NCBI GenBank assembly: GCA_016871375.1
Contig: VFYY01000023.1
Coordinates: forward strand, 1 to 34,231
Length of the DNA stretch: 34,231 bases
Direction: 5' to 3'
From: Acidimicrobiia bacterium
Lineage (GTDB): Bacteria; Acidobacteriota; Vicinamibacteria; Vicinamibacterales; UBA2999
This document shows positions 23,116 through 30,716 of the stretch, one piece after another (the first letter of the stretch is position 1; each line of letters begins with the position of its first letter). A program made the translations under genes and the position numbers. The notes under the pieces are model-generated. The model saw nothing but the letters and a program-made list of their open reading frames with translations. It searched no databases and was not told the origin of the DNA.

Positions 23116-24460
23116 GACGCTGGCCGCGTGGCTGGCGGCCGTCCGCGCCGACGAGCTGCCGGCGGCGACGGTGGACGCCGCGCGCAAGCTGTTCATCGAC
23201 GTCGCCGGGCTCTGCCTGGCCGCGCGGCATGAGGAGTACATCGCCGCGACGCTCGCCGCCGTGGACGGGAGGGGCGGCTGCACCGTCATCGGGCATGACG
23301 CGGCGTCCGACGCGTTTGGCGCCGCGCTCGTCAACGGCACCGCCGCGCACGGCGAGGACTTCGACGACACGTTCGAAGGCGGGCCGGTCCATTCCGGCGC
23401 GGTGATTGTCCCCGCTGTGCTGGCCGCCTGCGAGCGCGAGGGGCTCGGCGGCGATCGACTGCTCGTCGGCACCGTCACCGGCGTCGAGCTGCTGTGCCGG
23501 CTCAGCCTCGTCGCGCCGATGGGCGCGCACAAGGCCGGCTTTCATCCGACGGCGGTCTACGGCGCGCTCGCGGCCGCCGCCGCAGTGGCCGCGGCGATTC
23601 GTTGCTCGACCGCGGCCACCGCGTCGGCCATCGGCATCGCGGGCAGCATGGCGTCGGGCATCATCGAGTACCTCGCCGAGGGCACCTGGACCAAGCGCAT
23701 GCACGCGGGCTGGGCCGCGCAGTCGGGCATCCGCGCGGCGCTCATGGCGCGCGGCGGCTTCCTGGGTCCGCGGACCGTCCTCGAAGGGGTGAACGGCGCC
23801 TACAAGGCATTCGCGCATCCGGTGGCGCCCAACTTCGAGCCGCTGCTCAGTGGTCTCGGCACGACGTGGGTCACCGACGATGTGGCGTTCAAGCCGTATG
23901 CGTGCGGGACGATGACGCAGCCGTTCATCGACTGCGCGATCAAGCTCGCCGAAGACGGCATCAAGGCGAACGACATCGTGGACATCACGTGCGAGGTGGG
24001 CGAAGGCACCGTGCACCGGCTGTGGGAGCCGCTGGCCGGCAAGCACAATCCGCCCACGGCGTACGCCGCGAAGTTCAGCACGCCGTTCTGCATGGCGGTC
24101 GGGTTCTTCGACAGGAAGGCGGGGTTGTCGCAGTTCACCCCCGCGCGCATCCACGACCCGGCGGTGCTGGCGCTGGCGTCGAAGATCCGCTACGCGATCA
24201 ACCCGGCCGACGAGTACCCGCGCAATTTCACCGGCCACCTGCGGGCGACGCTGAAGGACGGCAGCCGGCGCGAGTTCCGCCAGCCGCACATGCGCGGCGG
24301 CGCGCACGCGCCGCTCTCGACCGCTGACGTCGAGGCCAAGTTCCTGGACAATGCGGCGCACGGCCGGCTGCGGCGGCCGTCGGCCGAGCGGCTGCTGGCG
24401 GTGGCGCGCGGGATCTTCGAGGCGCCGCGGCTCGACGCGATGACGGAGTTCCGTGGATGA
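23078..24460 (+). CDS. MmgE/PrpD family dehydratase or decarboxylase
   Basis: A 460-residue cytoplasmic enzyme of the MmgE/PrpD fold. That family includes 2-methylcitrate dehydratase and cis-aconitate decarboxylase, both acting on tricarboxylates. Visible blocks are NGTAAHGEDFDDTF (the HxxDFDD active-site loop), GFHPTAVYGALAAAA, LEGVNGAYKAF and FKPYACGTMTQPFIDCA. The start overlaps the end of tctA by 38 bases. Placement between two tricarboxylate transporters and before TcuAB suggests it handles the imported acid or the product of its oxidation. Which reaction it performs cannot be read from sequence. Confidence 0.9.
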   Translation: MSETAGPGTPVAETLAAWLAAVRADELPAATVDAARKLFIDVAGLCLAARHEEYIAATLAAVDGRGGCTVIGHDAASDAFGAALVNGTAAHGEDFDDTFEGGPVHSGAVIVPAVLAACEREGLGGDRLLVGTVTGVELLCRLSLVAPMGAHKAGFHPTAVYGALAAAAAVAAAIRCSTAATASAIGIAGSMASGIIEYLAEGTWTKRMHAGWAAQSGIRAALMARGGFLGPRTVLEGVNGAYKAFAHPVAPNFEPLLSGLGTTWVTDDVAFKPYACGTMTQPFIDCAIKLAEDGIKANDIVDITCEVGEGTVHRLWEPLAGKHNPPTAYAAKFSTPFCMAVGFFDRKAGLSQFTPARIHDPAVLALASKIRYAINPADEYPRNFTGHLRATLKDGSRREFRQPHMRGGAHAPLSTADVEAKFLDNAAHGRLRRPSAERLLAVARGIFEAPRLDAMTEFRG

Positions 24461-25266
24461 GTGATTCGTACGTGGGAGCCGGCTTCAGCCGGCCCGACAG
24501 TGACGGACGTAGTGTCCGGCTTCAGCCGGACCAGGAGCTGCACGGCCAGGTGGCCGTCGTCACCGGCAGCGCGCGCAACATCGGCCGCGCCATCGCGCTG
24601 ACGCTGGCGGAGGCGGGCGCGGCGGTGGTCGTCAACGCGCGGACGTCTGCGGCGGCGGCCGAGGAGGTGGCGCAACAGATACGCGCTGCCGGCGGCCGCG
24701 CGGCCGTGAAGGTCGGAGACGTTGCCGATCCCGATCAGGCGGCCGCGCTCATCGCCGCCGCCGTCGCCGAGTTCGGCCGGCTCGACATCCTGGTCAACAA
24801 CGCATCCCTCCGCCGCGAAGTCGCATTCGCCGATCTCGACTACCGCGAGTGGCGCGAGGTGCTGGCGACGACGCTGGACGGCGCGTATCTGTGCAGCCAC
24901 GCGGCCTGCCCGCATCTGGTGAACGCGGGCGGCGGCAGCATCATCAACATCGGCGGGCTGTCGGCGTTCACGGGCGCCACGCGCCGCGCGCACGTGATCG
25001 CGGCAAAGACCGGTCTCGTCGGCCTGACGCGCGCGCTCGCGCACGACCTCGCGCCGTTCAAGGTGACCGTCAACTGCGTGGCGCCGGGGCTGATCGACAC
25101 CTCGCGCGCCGGCCCCGAACCGGCGCATCATGCGCTGCATGCGCCGCCGGTGGGACGCAAGGGCAAGCCGGAGGAGGTCGCCGCGCTCGTGCGCTTCCTC
25201 TGCGGCCCCGGCGCCCGCTACATCACCGGGCAGACGATTCATGCGAATGGCGGAGCATTCATCTAA
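24457..25266 (+). CDS. SDR-family protein lacking catalytic Ser and Tyr
   Basis: A 269-residue short-chain dehydrogenase/reductase fold protein. The nucleotide motif TGSARNIG (36-43) and the NNAS motif (114-117) are present. At the normal active site NIGG (164-167) replaces the usual NISS, and valine 180 stands where YxxxK needs tyrosine; lysine 184 is kept (HVIAAKTG). It may bind NAD(P) and use another chemistry, or belong to the SDR subgroup with an HVxxAK motif. The first 26 residues are encoded by two hairpins of a dispersed repeat; the conserved fold begins at LHGQVAVVTG. The start overlaps the PrpD stop (ATGA), and the end overlaps the fused tctC-tctB gene by 26 bases. Confidence 0.87.
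   Translation: MSDSYVGAGFSRPDSDGRSVRLQPDQELHGQVAVVTGSARNIGRAIALTLAEAGAAVVVNARTSAAAAEEVAQQIRAAGGRAAVKVGDVADPDQAAALIAAAVAEFGRLDILVNNASLRREVAFADLDYREWREVLATTLDGAYLCSHAACPHLVNAGGGSIINIGGLSAFTGATRRAHVIAAKTGLVGLTRALAHDLAPFKVTVNCVAPGLIDTSRAGPEPAHHALHAPPVGRKGKPEEVAALVRFLCGPGARYITGQTIHANGGAFI
24478..24531. repeat. Double GCCGGC/GTCCGGC hairpin inside SDR gene
   Basis: GCCGGCTTCAGCCGGC (24478-24493) and GTCCGGCTTCAGCCGGAC (24514-24531), linked through ACGGACGTAGTGTCCGG. The same double unit in intergenic DNA is at 136-176. Here it is read in frame and forms the protein N-terminus. Confidence 0.8.
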
Positions 25267-26638
25267 CGCCCAACGATCCAACTCCCAATTCCCAAAGCAT
25301 GTGTCTTGGGCGTTGGGAGTTGTGTTGTTGGGAGTTGCCGCAGTGCCTCCAGCCAGTGCGCAGGAACGGCTGGAGGGACTGCGCATCATCGCTCCGGCCG
25401 CCCCGGGCGGCGGCTGGGATCAGACCGCGCGCGTGATGCAGCAGGTGCTGCAGGAAGCGGGCCTCGCGAGCGGCGTCTCCGTCGAGAACATTCCGGGCGC
25501 GGCCGGCACCATCGGTCTCGCCCGCTTCATCGGCGCGGAGCGCGGAAACGGCGACGCGGTGATGGTGTCGGGCCTCATCATGCTCGGCGCGATCGTCACC
25601 AACCGGTCACCGGTCACGCTGGATGACGTGGTCCCGATCGCGCGGCTGACCGGCGAATACGAGGTGCTGGCGGTGCCGGCGGGCTCGCCGTTCAGGACGC
25701 TCGCGGATTTCCTCGAGGCGTTCAAGGCGCGGCCCGAGTCGATCTCGTGGGGCGGCGGGTCCGCCGGTGGCAGCGATCAGATTCTCGCGGGGCTGATCGC
25801 GCAGGCCGTGCGCGTCGCGCCGAGCCGCGTCAATTACATCGCGTTCTCGGGCGGCGGCGAGTCGCTCTCCGCGATTCTCGGCGGGCAGGTGTCGGTCGGC
25901 GTGAACGGACTGGCCGAGCTCGCGCCGCACATCAGCGGCGGCACGCTGCGCGCGCTGGCGATCTCGAGCGGCGGCCGGCTCGCGGGCCTCGACATCCCGA
26001 CGCTGCGGGAGCAGGGCGTGGACGTCGAGTTCGAGAACTGGCGCTCCGTCGTGGCGCCGCCGGGGATCAGCGACGAAGACCGCCGCCGCCTCGCGGAGAC
26101 GATCGACGCCATGGTGCATTCCGAGCCGTGGCGCCGCGCGCTCGAGCAGTACCGCTGGATCGACCGCTACCTCGCCGGCGACGACTATGCGCGGTTCGCG
26201 GACGCCGAGGAGGCGCGCGTGCAGGCCATTCTGCGCGAGCTCGGCACCGGGCGCGGCGAGCGGTCATTCGCCGACGCCGGGCCGTACCCGCTGTTCGTGC
26301 TCGCGGGGCTGGTCGTGTTTGGCATCGCGTCCGTTCTTTCGTTTCGCCGTCATGGCGGGCCGGATGGCGGGGTCCTCATCGCGCCTGCGCGATGGGGTGC
26401 CGTGGCCCGCCCTACGGGACGCGTCTGGCAGCCCATCGCCGTGCTCGCCGTCGGCATCCTCATTCATCTCACGCTCGCCGAGCGCGCCGGCTTCATCGTC
26501 GCCGCCGCCGCGCTCTTCTGGTTCACCGCGCGCGCCTTCGACGCGCGTCACCCGCTGCGCGATGCAGTGTTCGCGGTGGCCGTCTCGGCCGGCGCGTGGC
26601 TGCTCTTCGCCCGCGTCCTCCAACTCCCGCTGCCGTAG
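25241..26638 (+). CDS. TctC-TctB fusion protein of a second tricarboxylate transporter
   Basis: A 465-residue protein joining two transporter parts. Residues 1-40 are a signal peptide ending VPPASA-QE; residues 9-32 of it come from a dispersed inverted repeat, and its hydrophobic core is VSWALGVVLLGVAAV. Residues 41 to about 345 are a TctC receptor (LRIIAPAAPGGGWDQTARVM, ENIPGAAGTIGLARF, DIPTLREQGVDVEFENW). Residues 347-465 are TctB-like, with membrane segments PYPLFVLAGLVVFGIASV, a linker rich in glycine, then VLAVGILIHLTLAE and onward. No separate tctB lies before the following tctA, which supports a real fusion. It would tether the receptor to the membrane. ATG 25241 or 25247 could be the start. 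Confidence 0.88.
   Translation: MRMAEHSSNAQRSNSQFPKHVSWALGVVLLGVAAVPPASAQERLEGLRIIAPAAPGGGWDQTARVMQQVLQEAGLASGVSVENIPGAAGTIGLARFIGAERGNGDAVMVSGLIMLGAIVTNRSPVTLDDVVPIARLTGEYEVLAVPAGSPFRTLADFLEAFKARPESISWGGGSAGGSDQILAGLIAQAVRVAPSRVNYIAFSGGGESLSAILGGQVSVGVNGLAELAPHISGGTLRALAISSGGRLAGLDIPTLREQGVDVEFENWRSVVAPPGISDEDRRRLAETIDAMVHSEPWRRALEQYRWIDRYLAGDDYARFADAEEARVQAILRELGTGRGERSFADAGPYPLFVLAGLVVFGIASVLSFRRHGGPDGGVLIAPARWGAVARPTGRVWQPIAVLAVGILIHLTLAERAGFIVAAAALFWFTARAFDARHPLRDAVFAVAVSAGAWLLFARVLQLPLP
25267..25336. repeat. CCAACTCCCAATTCCCAA inverted repeat inside the fusion gene
   Basis: The C/A-rich arm CCAACTCCCAATTCCCAA is followed by the return arm GTCTTGGGCGTTGGGAGTTG and TTGTTGGGAGTTG. It starts at the base after the SDR stop. 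It is a close relative of the intergenic repeat at 3610-3673, but here it is coding. Confidence 0.8.
26354..26418. repeat. GGCGGGCC/GGCCCGCC repeat in the fusion linker
   Basis: Arms 26354-26361 and 26404-26411 are complementary with 42 bases between them. The right side, GGCCCGCCCTACGGG (26404-26418), is identical to 33380-33394 in an intergenic hairpin. The encoded stretch is the glycine/arginine-rich linker between the first and second TctB-like membrane segments. Confidence 0.6.
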
Positions 26639-26640
26639 CC

Positions 26641-26775
26641 GTCTTGAAGGGCAAAGAACTGCGTCATGTCGCGGATCTCCGACGGGTCCTTCAAGACCCG
26701 CCCGCACGGAGTGCGGGCAAAGGGATACTGCCACTAGCGAGGCGAAGCGGCCTCCATCTGGCGGAGCCTCGCTAG
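26641..26775 (+). promoter_or_regulatory. Structured leader before the second tctA
   Basis: Three inverted repeats fill the only sizeable gap inside the catabolic run. GTCTTGAAGG (26641-26650) pairs with CCTTCAAGAC (26688-26697), which competes with CGGGTC/GACCCG (26684-26701). GCCCGCAC/GTGCGGGC spans 26700-26718. CTAGCGAGGC (26733-26742) pairs with GCCTCGCTAG (26766-26775), ending exactly at the TTG start. The likely ribosome-binding GGAG (26763-26766) lies in the edge of the last hairpin. It may be repeat debris or may modulate tctA translation. Confidence 0.5.
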
Positions 26776-28275
26776 TTGGACGCGTTCGAGGCGCTTCGCT
26801 CCGGGTTTGCCGCGGCGCTGACGCTGACCAACCTGCTGTGGGCGCTGGCCGGCGTCACGCTCGGCACCGCGGTCGGCGTCCTGCCCGGCATCGGCCCGGC
26901 GCTCACCGTCGCGGTCCTGCTGCCGGTCACGTTCACCCTCGATCCGATCAGCGCCTTCATCATGTTCGGCGGCATCTACTACGGCGCGATGTACGGCGGC
27001 TCGACGACGAGCATCCTGCTCAATACGCCGGGCGAGACGGGATCGATCGCCACCGCCATCGACGGCCACGTGATGGCGCTGAAGGGCCGCGGCGCCGCGG
27101 CGCTGACGACGGCGGCGATCGGGTCGTTCGTGGCCGGCACGCTGGCCACGCTGGCCCTGACGCTGTTCGCGCCGCCGCTGGCGGACATGGCGCTGCGTTT
27201 CGGCCCGGCCGAGTACTTCGCGCTGACCGTGCTCGCGTTCACGACGGTCGCCGTCCTGCTCGGCGACTCCGTCGTGCGCGGCCTCTTCAGCCTCTTTCTC
27301 GGCCTGGCGCTCGGCCTGGTCGGCATCGACCAGCTCACCGGCGAAGCGCGTTTCTCCTTCGGCATTCCCCAGCTCCTCGACGGCATCGACGTCGTCATCC
27401 TCGTCATCGGATTGTTCGCGGTCGGCGAGACGATGTTCCAGGCATGGTCTCGCCGAAGCCCGGAGGGCGAAGGCGGACGGGTGACGCTGCACCAGTTCAC
27501 CGGCATGAGCCGCGACGACTGGCGCCGCTCGTGGAAACCGTGGCTCCGCGGCACGGCCATCGGTTTTCCACTGGGCGTGCTGCCGGTGGGCGGCACGGTG
27601 ATCCCGACGTTTCTCTCGTACATGACGGAGAAGCGTCTCAGCGATCACCCCGAGGAATTCGGCCAGGGCGCCATCGAGGCCGTGGCGGGACCCGAGGCGG
27701 CGAACAACGCGGCCGCCGCCGGCGTGCTGGCGCCGCTGCTCACGCTCGGGCTGCCGTCGTCGGCCACGGCGGCGATCATGCTGGCGGCGTTCCAGCAGTA
27801 CGGCCTGCAGCCGGGGCCGCTGCTGTTCGCGTCGCGGCCGGATCTCGTCTGGACGCTCATCGCCAGCCTCTACATCGGCAACGTGATGCTGCTGGTGCTC
27901 AACCTGCCGCTGGTGGGCGTATGGGCGCGCGTGATGCTCGTGCCGCGGCCGCTGCTCTTCGGCGGCATTCTGGTGCTCGCCTCGCTCGGCGCCTACAGCC
28001 TGAACCGGTCGATGCTCGACCTCGTGCTGCTGTTCGCCGTCGGCGCGATCGGGTGTGCGATGCGCCTCTACGGCTTTCCGCTGGTGCCCGCGGTGCTCGG
28101 GCTGATCCTCGGCCCGCTGTCGGAGCAGCAGTTCCGCCGCGCGATGGCGATCAGCGAAGGCGACGCGTCGGTCTTCCTCGAGCGGCCGATCAGCGCGGTG
28201 CTGCTGGCGACGGCGATCGTCGTGCTCGGCGGGCCGCGCATCTGGAGACGATGGACCGGTACGACGTTGCAGTAA
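26776..28275 (+). CDS. tctA: TctA large membrane subunit, system 2
   Basis: A 499-residue inner-membrane protein, the large subunit of a second tripartite tricarboxylate transporter. Motifs match the family: [60 protein letters not shown] and [20 protein letters not shown]. The TTG start follows immediately after a hairpin arm. The upstream TctC-TctB fusion supplies the other two parts, so the two genes should make a complete transporter. The end overlaps tcuA by 25 bases. It belongs to a different TctA subgroup from system 1, so the two are not a recent duplication. Confidence 0.93.
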   Translation: MDAFEALRSGFAAALTLTNLLWALAGVTLGTAVGVLPGIGPALTVAVLLPVTFTLDPISAFIMFGGIYYGAMYGGSTTSILLNTPGETGSIATAIDGHVMALKGRGAAALTTAAIGSFVAGTLATLALTLFAPPLADMALRFGPAEYFALTVLAFTTVAVLLGDSVVRGLFSLFLGLALGLVGIDQLTGEARFSFGIPQLLDGIDVVILVIGLFAVGETMFQAWSRRSPEGEGGRVTLHQFTGMSRDDWRRSWKPWLRGTAIGFPLGVLPVGGTVIPTFLSYMTEKRLSDHPEEFGQGAIEAVAGPEAANNAAAAGVLAPLLTLGLPSSATAAIMLAAFQQYGLQPGPLLFASRPDLVWTLIASLYIGNVMLLVLNLPLVGVWARVMLVPRPLLFGGILVLASLGAYSLNRSMLDLVLLFAVGAIGCAMRLYGFPLVPAVLGLILGPLSEQQFRRAMAISEGDASVFLERPISAVLLATAIVVLGGPRIWRRWTGTTLQ

Positions 28276-29630
28276 TCGGCGGCGGGAACGCGGGGCTGTC
28301 GGCCGCCTTGACCGCGCGGGAGGCGGGCGCGCGCGTGATCGTGCTCGAGGGCGCGCCTCGCGACTTCCGCGGCGGCAACAGCCGGCACACGCGCAACCTG
28401 CGCTGTGCGCACGCGCAGCCCGACGCGTTCCTGACCGGCGCCTATCCGGAAGACGAGTTCTTCGCGGATCTGCTGCGCGTGAGCGGCGGCACCGACGAGC
28501 CGCTGGCGCGCCTGGTCATCGGTCGATCCGCCGGGTGCCCCGCGTGGATGCGGCGCTACGGCGTGCGGTTCCAGTCGTCGCTGCGCGGCACGCTGCACCT
28601 CGGCCGCACCAACGCGTTCTTCCTCGGCGGCGGCAAGGCCCTGATGAACAGCTACTACGCGGCCGCCACGCGCGCGGGGATCGACGTCCGCTACGACGCG
28701 GAGGTCGTCGGCCTCGACATCTCGGGCGGCACGTTCAGCGCGGCCACTGTGCGCACCGGCGATCGTACCGAAACGATTCGCGCGAAGGCCGTCGTCCTGG
28801 CCGCCGGCGGCTTCGAGTCGAACATCGACTGGCTGCGCGAGGCCTGGGGGCCGGCGGCCGACAACTTCATCATCCGCGGCACGCCGTACAACCGTGGCAC
28901 GCTGCTGCGGCTGATGCTCGACGCCGGCGCGCAGGCGATCGGCGACCCGAAGGCCTGCCATGCGATTGCCGTGGACGCGCGCGCGCCGCGCTTCGACGGC
29001 GGCATCGTCACGCGTCTCGACTCGATTCCGTTCGGCATCATCGTCAACAACGACGGCGAGCGGTTCTACGACGAGGGCGAGGACGCCTGGCCGAAGCGGT
29101 ACGCGACGTGGGGAAGCCTCATCGCCGCGCAGCCGGAGCAGATCGCGTTCTCGATCGTCGACGCGAAGGCGATCGGGCGCTTCATGCCGTCCGTGTTTCC
29201 GCCGGTGGTGGCGAATTCGATTCGCGAGCTTGCCGCCGCGCTCGCGCTGCCGGCGCAGAAGGTCGAATCGACGGTGGCGACGTTCAACCGCGCCGTTCGT
29301 CCAGGGACGTTCAACCCCGACACGCTGGATGACTGCCGAACAGAAGGGCTGCTGCCGCCGAAGTCGCATTGGGCGCAGCGCATCGACGCGCCGCCGTTCT
29401 GGGGCTACCCGCTGCGGCCGGGGATTACGTTCACGTATCTCGGGCTGAAGGTGGATGCCGGCGCGCGCGTGCAGATGGCGAGCGGCGACGCGGCGGCCAA
29501 CATCTACGCCGCGGGCGAGATCATGGCGGGCAACGTGCTGCGCAAGGGCTACGTCGCCGGCATCGGCATGACCATCGGGACGGTGTTCGGACGGATCGCG
29601 GGCGAGGAGGCCGCGCGTCATGCAGGCTGA
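28251..29630 (+). CDS. tcuA: FAD-dependent tricarballylate dehydrogenase
   Basis: A 459-residue flavoprotein. The FAD-binding motif is VIGGGNAG at residues 8-15. [20 protein letters not shown] follows, then a fumarate-reductase-like catalytic domain ([27 protein letters not shown]) and a C-terminal flavin loop ([18 protein letters not shown]). It matches TcuA, which oxidises tricarballylate to cis-aconitate in Salmonella and passes electrons through TcuB. The start overlaps tctA by 25 bases and the end overlaps tcuB by 11. Related enzymes act on other saturated di- or tricarboxylates, so tricarballylate itself is an inference from the family and from TcuB next door. The frame is open far upstream, but that part is a shadow of tctA. 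Confidence 0.9.
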   Translation: MDRYDVAVIGGGNAGLSAALTAREAGARVIVLEGAPRDFRGGNSRHTRNLRCAHAQPDAFLTGAYPEDEFFADLLRVSGGTDEPLARLVIGRSAGCPAWMRRYGVRFQSSLRGTLHLGRTNAFFLGGGKALMNSYYAAATRAGIDVRYDAEVVGLDISGGTFSAATVRTGDRTETIRAKAVVLAAGGFESNIDWLREAWGPAADNFIIRGTPYNRGTLLRLMLDAGAQAIGDPKACHAIAVDARAPRFDGGIVTRLDSIPFGIIVNNDGERFYDEGEDAWPKRYATWGSLIAAQPEQIAFSIVDAKAIGRFMPSVFPPVVANSIRELAAALALPAQKVESTVATFNRAVRPGTFNPDTLDDCRTEGLLPPKSHWAQRIDAPPFWGYPLRPGITFTYLGLKVDAGARVQMASGDAAANIYAAGEIMAGNVLRKGYVAGIGMTIGTVFGRIAGEEAARHAG

Positions 29631-30708
29631 GACGCTCCGCCTGGGCCAGCACGTCATGACCGTGTGCAATGCCTGCCGCTACTGCGAGCAGTACTGCCCG
29701 GTGTTTCCGGCGATGGAGAGGCGGCTCACCTTCACGGAGACCGACCTCAACTATCTGGCGAACCTCTGTCACAACTGCGGCGAGTGCCTGTATGCGTGCC
29801 AGTACGCGCCGCCGCACGAGTTCGGGATCAACGTGCCGCGGACGCTCGCGCGGATCCGTCTGCAGTCGTACGAGGAGTACTGCTGGCCCCGCGTCGTCGC
29901 CGGCGCCTTCCGGCATCACGGCATCGTCACGGCGTGTGCGCTCGTGGCGGCGTTGGTCGTCATGATGCTGCTCGCCGGCGGCGTGACCGCGCCCGTGGAC
30001 GGCTCCGGGAACTTCTACGCCGTCATCCCGCATCACGTGATGGTGACGCTCTTTGGCGGCGTGTCGATCTTCGTGCTCGCCGCGTTCGGCGTCGGCATGC
30101 GGCGCTTCTGGCGCAACCTTGATACGAGTCGTATACGGGGTCTGACCCCTGATACGGGTCGCATATGGGGTCTGACCCCGGTACGGGACGTGTTAACCCT
30201 GCGGCACCTACACGCCACCGGTGTCGATTGCACAACCGCCGAGGAGACGCGCAGTCCGTGGCGGCGGTGGTTCCACCACTGCACGTTCTACGGCTTCCTG
30301 CTGTGCTTCGCCTCGACGACGGTCGCCGCGCTGTACCACATGACCGGCTCGGTCGCGCCGTATGCCTACACGAGCCTGCCGGTGATCCTCGGCACCTCCG
30401 GCGGCATCGGGCTGCTCGTCGGGCCGGCCGGCCTGTTCCTGCTGCGCGCGCGGCGCGACCCGGCCCTGGGCGACCCCGCGCAGGACGGCCTGGACGAGGC
30501 CTTCATCCTCCTGCTGCTGCTCACCAGCCTCACGGGCCTGGCGCTGCTCGTCCTGCGGCATCAGCCGGTGATGGGGCTGCTGCTCGTCGTCCACCTCAGC
30601 ACCGTGCTCGCGCTCTTCGTCACGCTCCCGTACGGCAAATTCGTGCACGGGCTCTACCGCGCCGCCGCGCTCGCGAAATTCGCCGCCGAAGAGCAAAACG
30701 ATCGATAA
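29620..30708 (+). CDS. tcuB: Tricarballylate utilisation iron-sulfur membrane protein
   Basis: A 362-residue protein that re-oxidises TcuA and delivers electrons to the membrane. Two 4Fe-4S motifs lie at the N-terminus: C16, C19, C22, C26 and C50, C53, C56, C60. From about residue 95 come six hydrophobic segments with histidines suited to haem (PHHVMV, FHHCTFYGF, LYHMTG, VHLSTV). Between the first two segments and VRDVLTLRHLH, residues 168-187 are an extra tandem repeat (10 residues twice) encoded by a dispersed GGGGTCTGACCCC element. ATG at 29620 overlaps the tcuA stop. Without the insert, length and motifs are normal. Confidence 0.92.
   Translation: MQAETLRLGQHVMTVCNACRYCEQYCPVFPAMERRLTFTETDLNYLANLCHNCGECLYACQYAPPHEFGINVPRTLARIRLQSYEEYCWPRVVAGAFRHHGIVTACALVAALVVMMLLAGGVTAPVDGSGNFYAVIPHHVMVTLFGGVSIFVLAAFGVGMRRFWRNLDTSRIRGLTPDTGRIWGLTPVRDVLTLRHLHATGVDCTTAEETRSPWRRWFHHCTFYGFLLCFASTTVAALYHMTGSVAPYAYTSLPVILGTSGGIGLLVGPAGLFLLRARRDPALGDPAQDGLDEAFILLLLLTSLTGLALLVLRHQPVMGLLLVVHLSTVLALFVTLPYGKFVHGLYRAAALAKFAAEEQNDR
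30121..30179. repeat. Tandem GGGGTCTGACCCC element inside tcuB
   Basis: Two copies of a 29-base unit (30121-30149 and 30151-30179, three mismatches) at a period of 30 bases, each ending in the palindrome GGGGTCTGACCCC. The period of exactly ten codons keeps the frame. The following CGGTACGGGACGTGTTAACC is a common companion of this element. Confidence 0.8.
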
Positions 30709-30716
30709 TCCCGCGC

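Noticed and set aside
26187-28250. Upstream extension of the tcuA frame
   Set aside because: This stretch overlaps the fusion gene and tctA in another frame and encodes arginine/serine-rich filler; the FAD motif starts right after the ATG at 28251.
30165-30716. Upstream extension of the tannase frame
   Set aside because: It overlaps tcuB in another frame, and a normal signal peptide begins at 30717.
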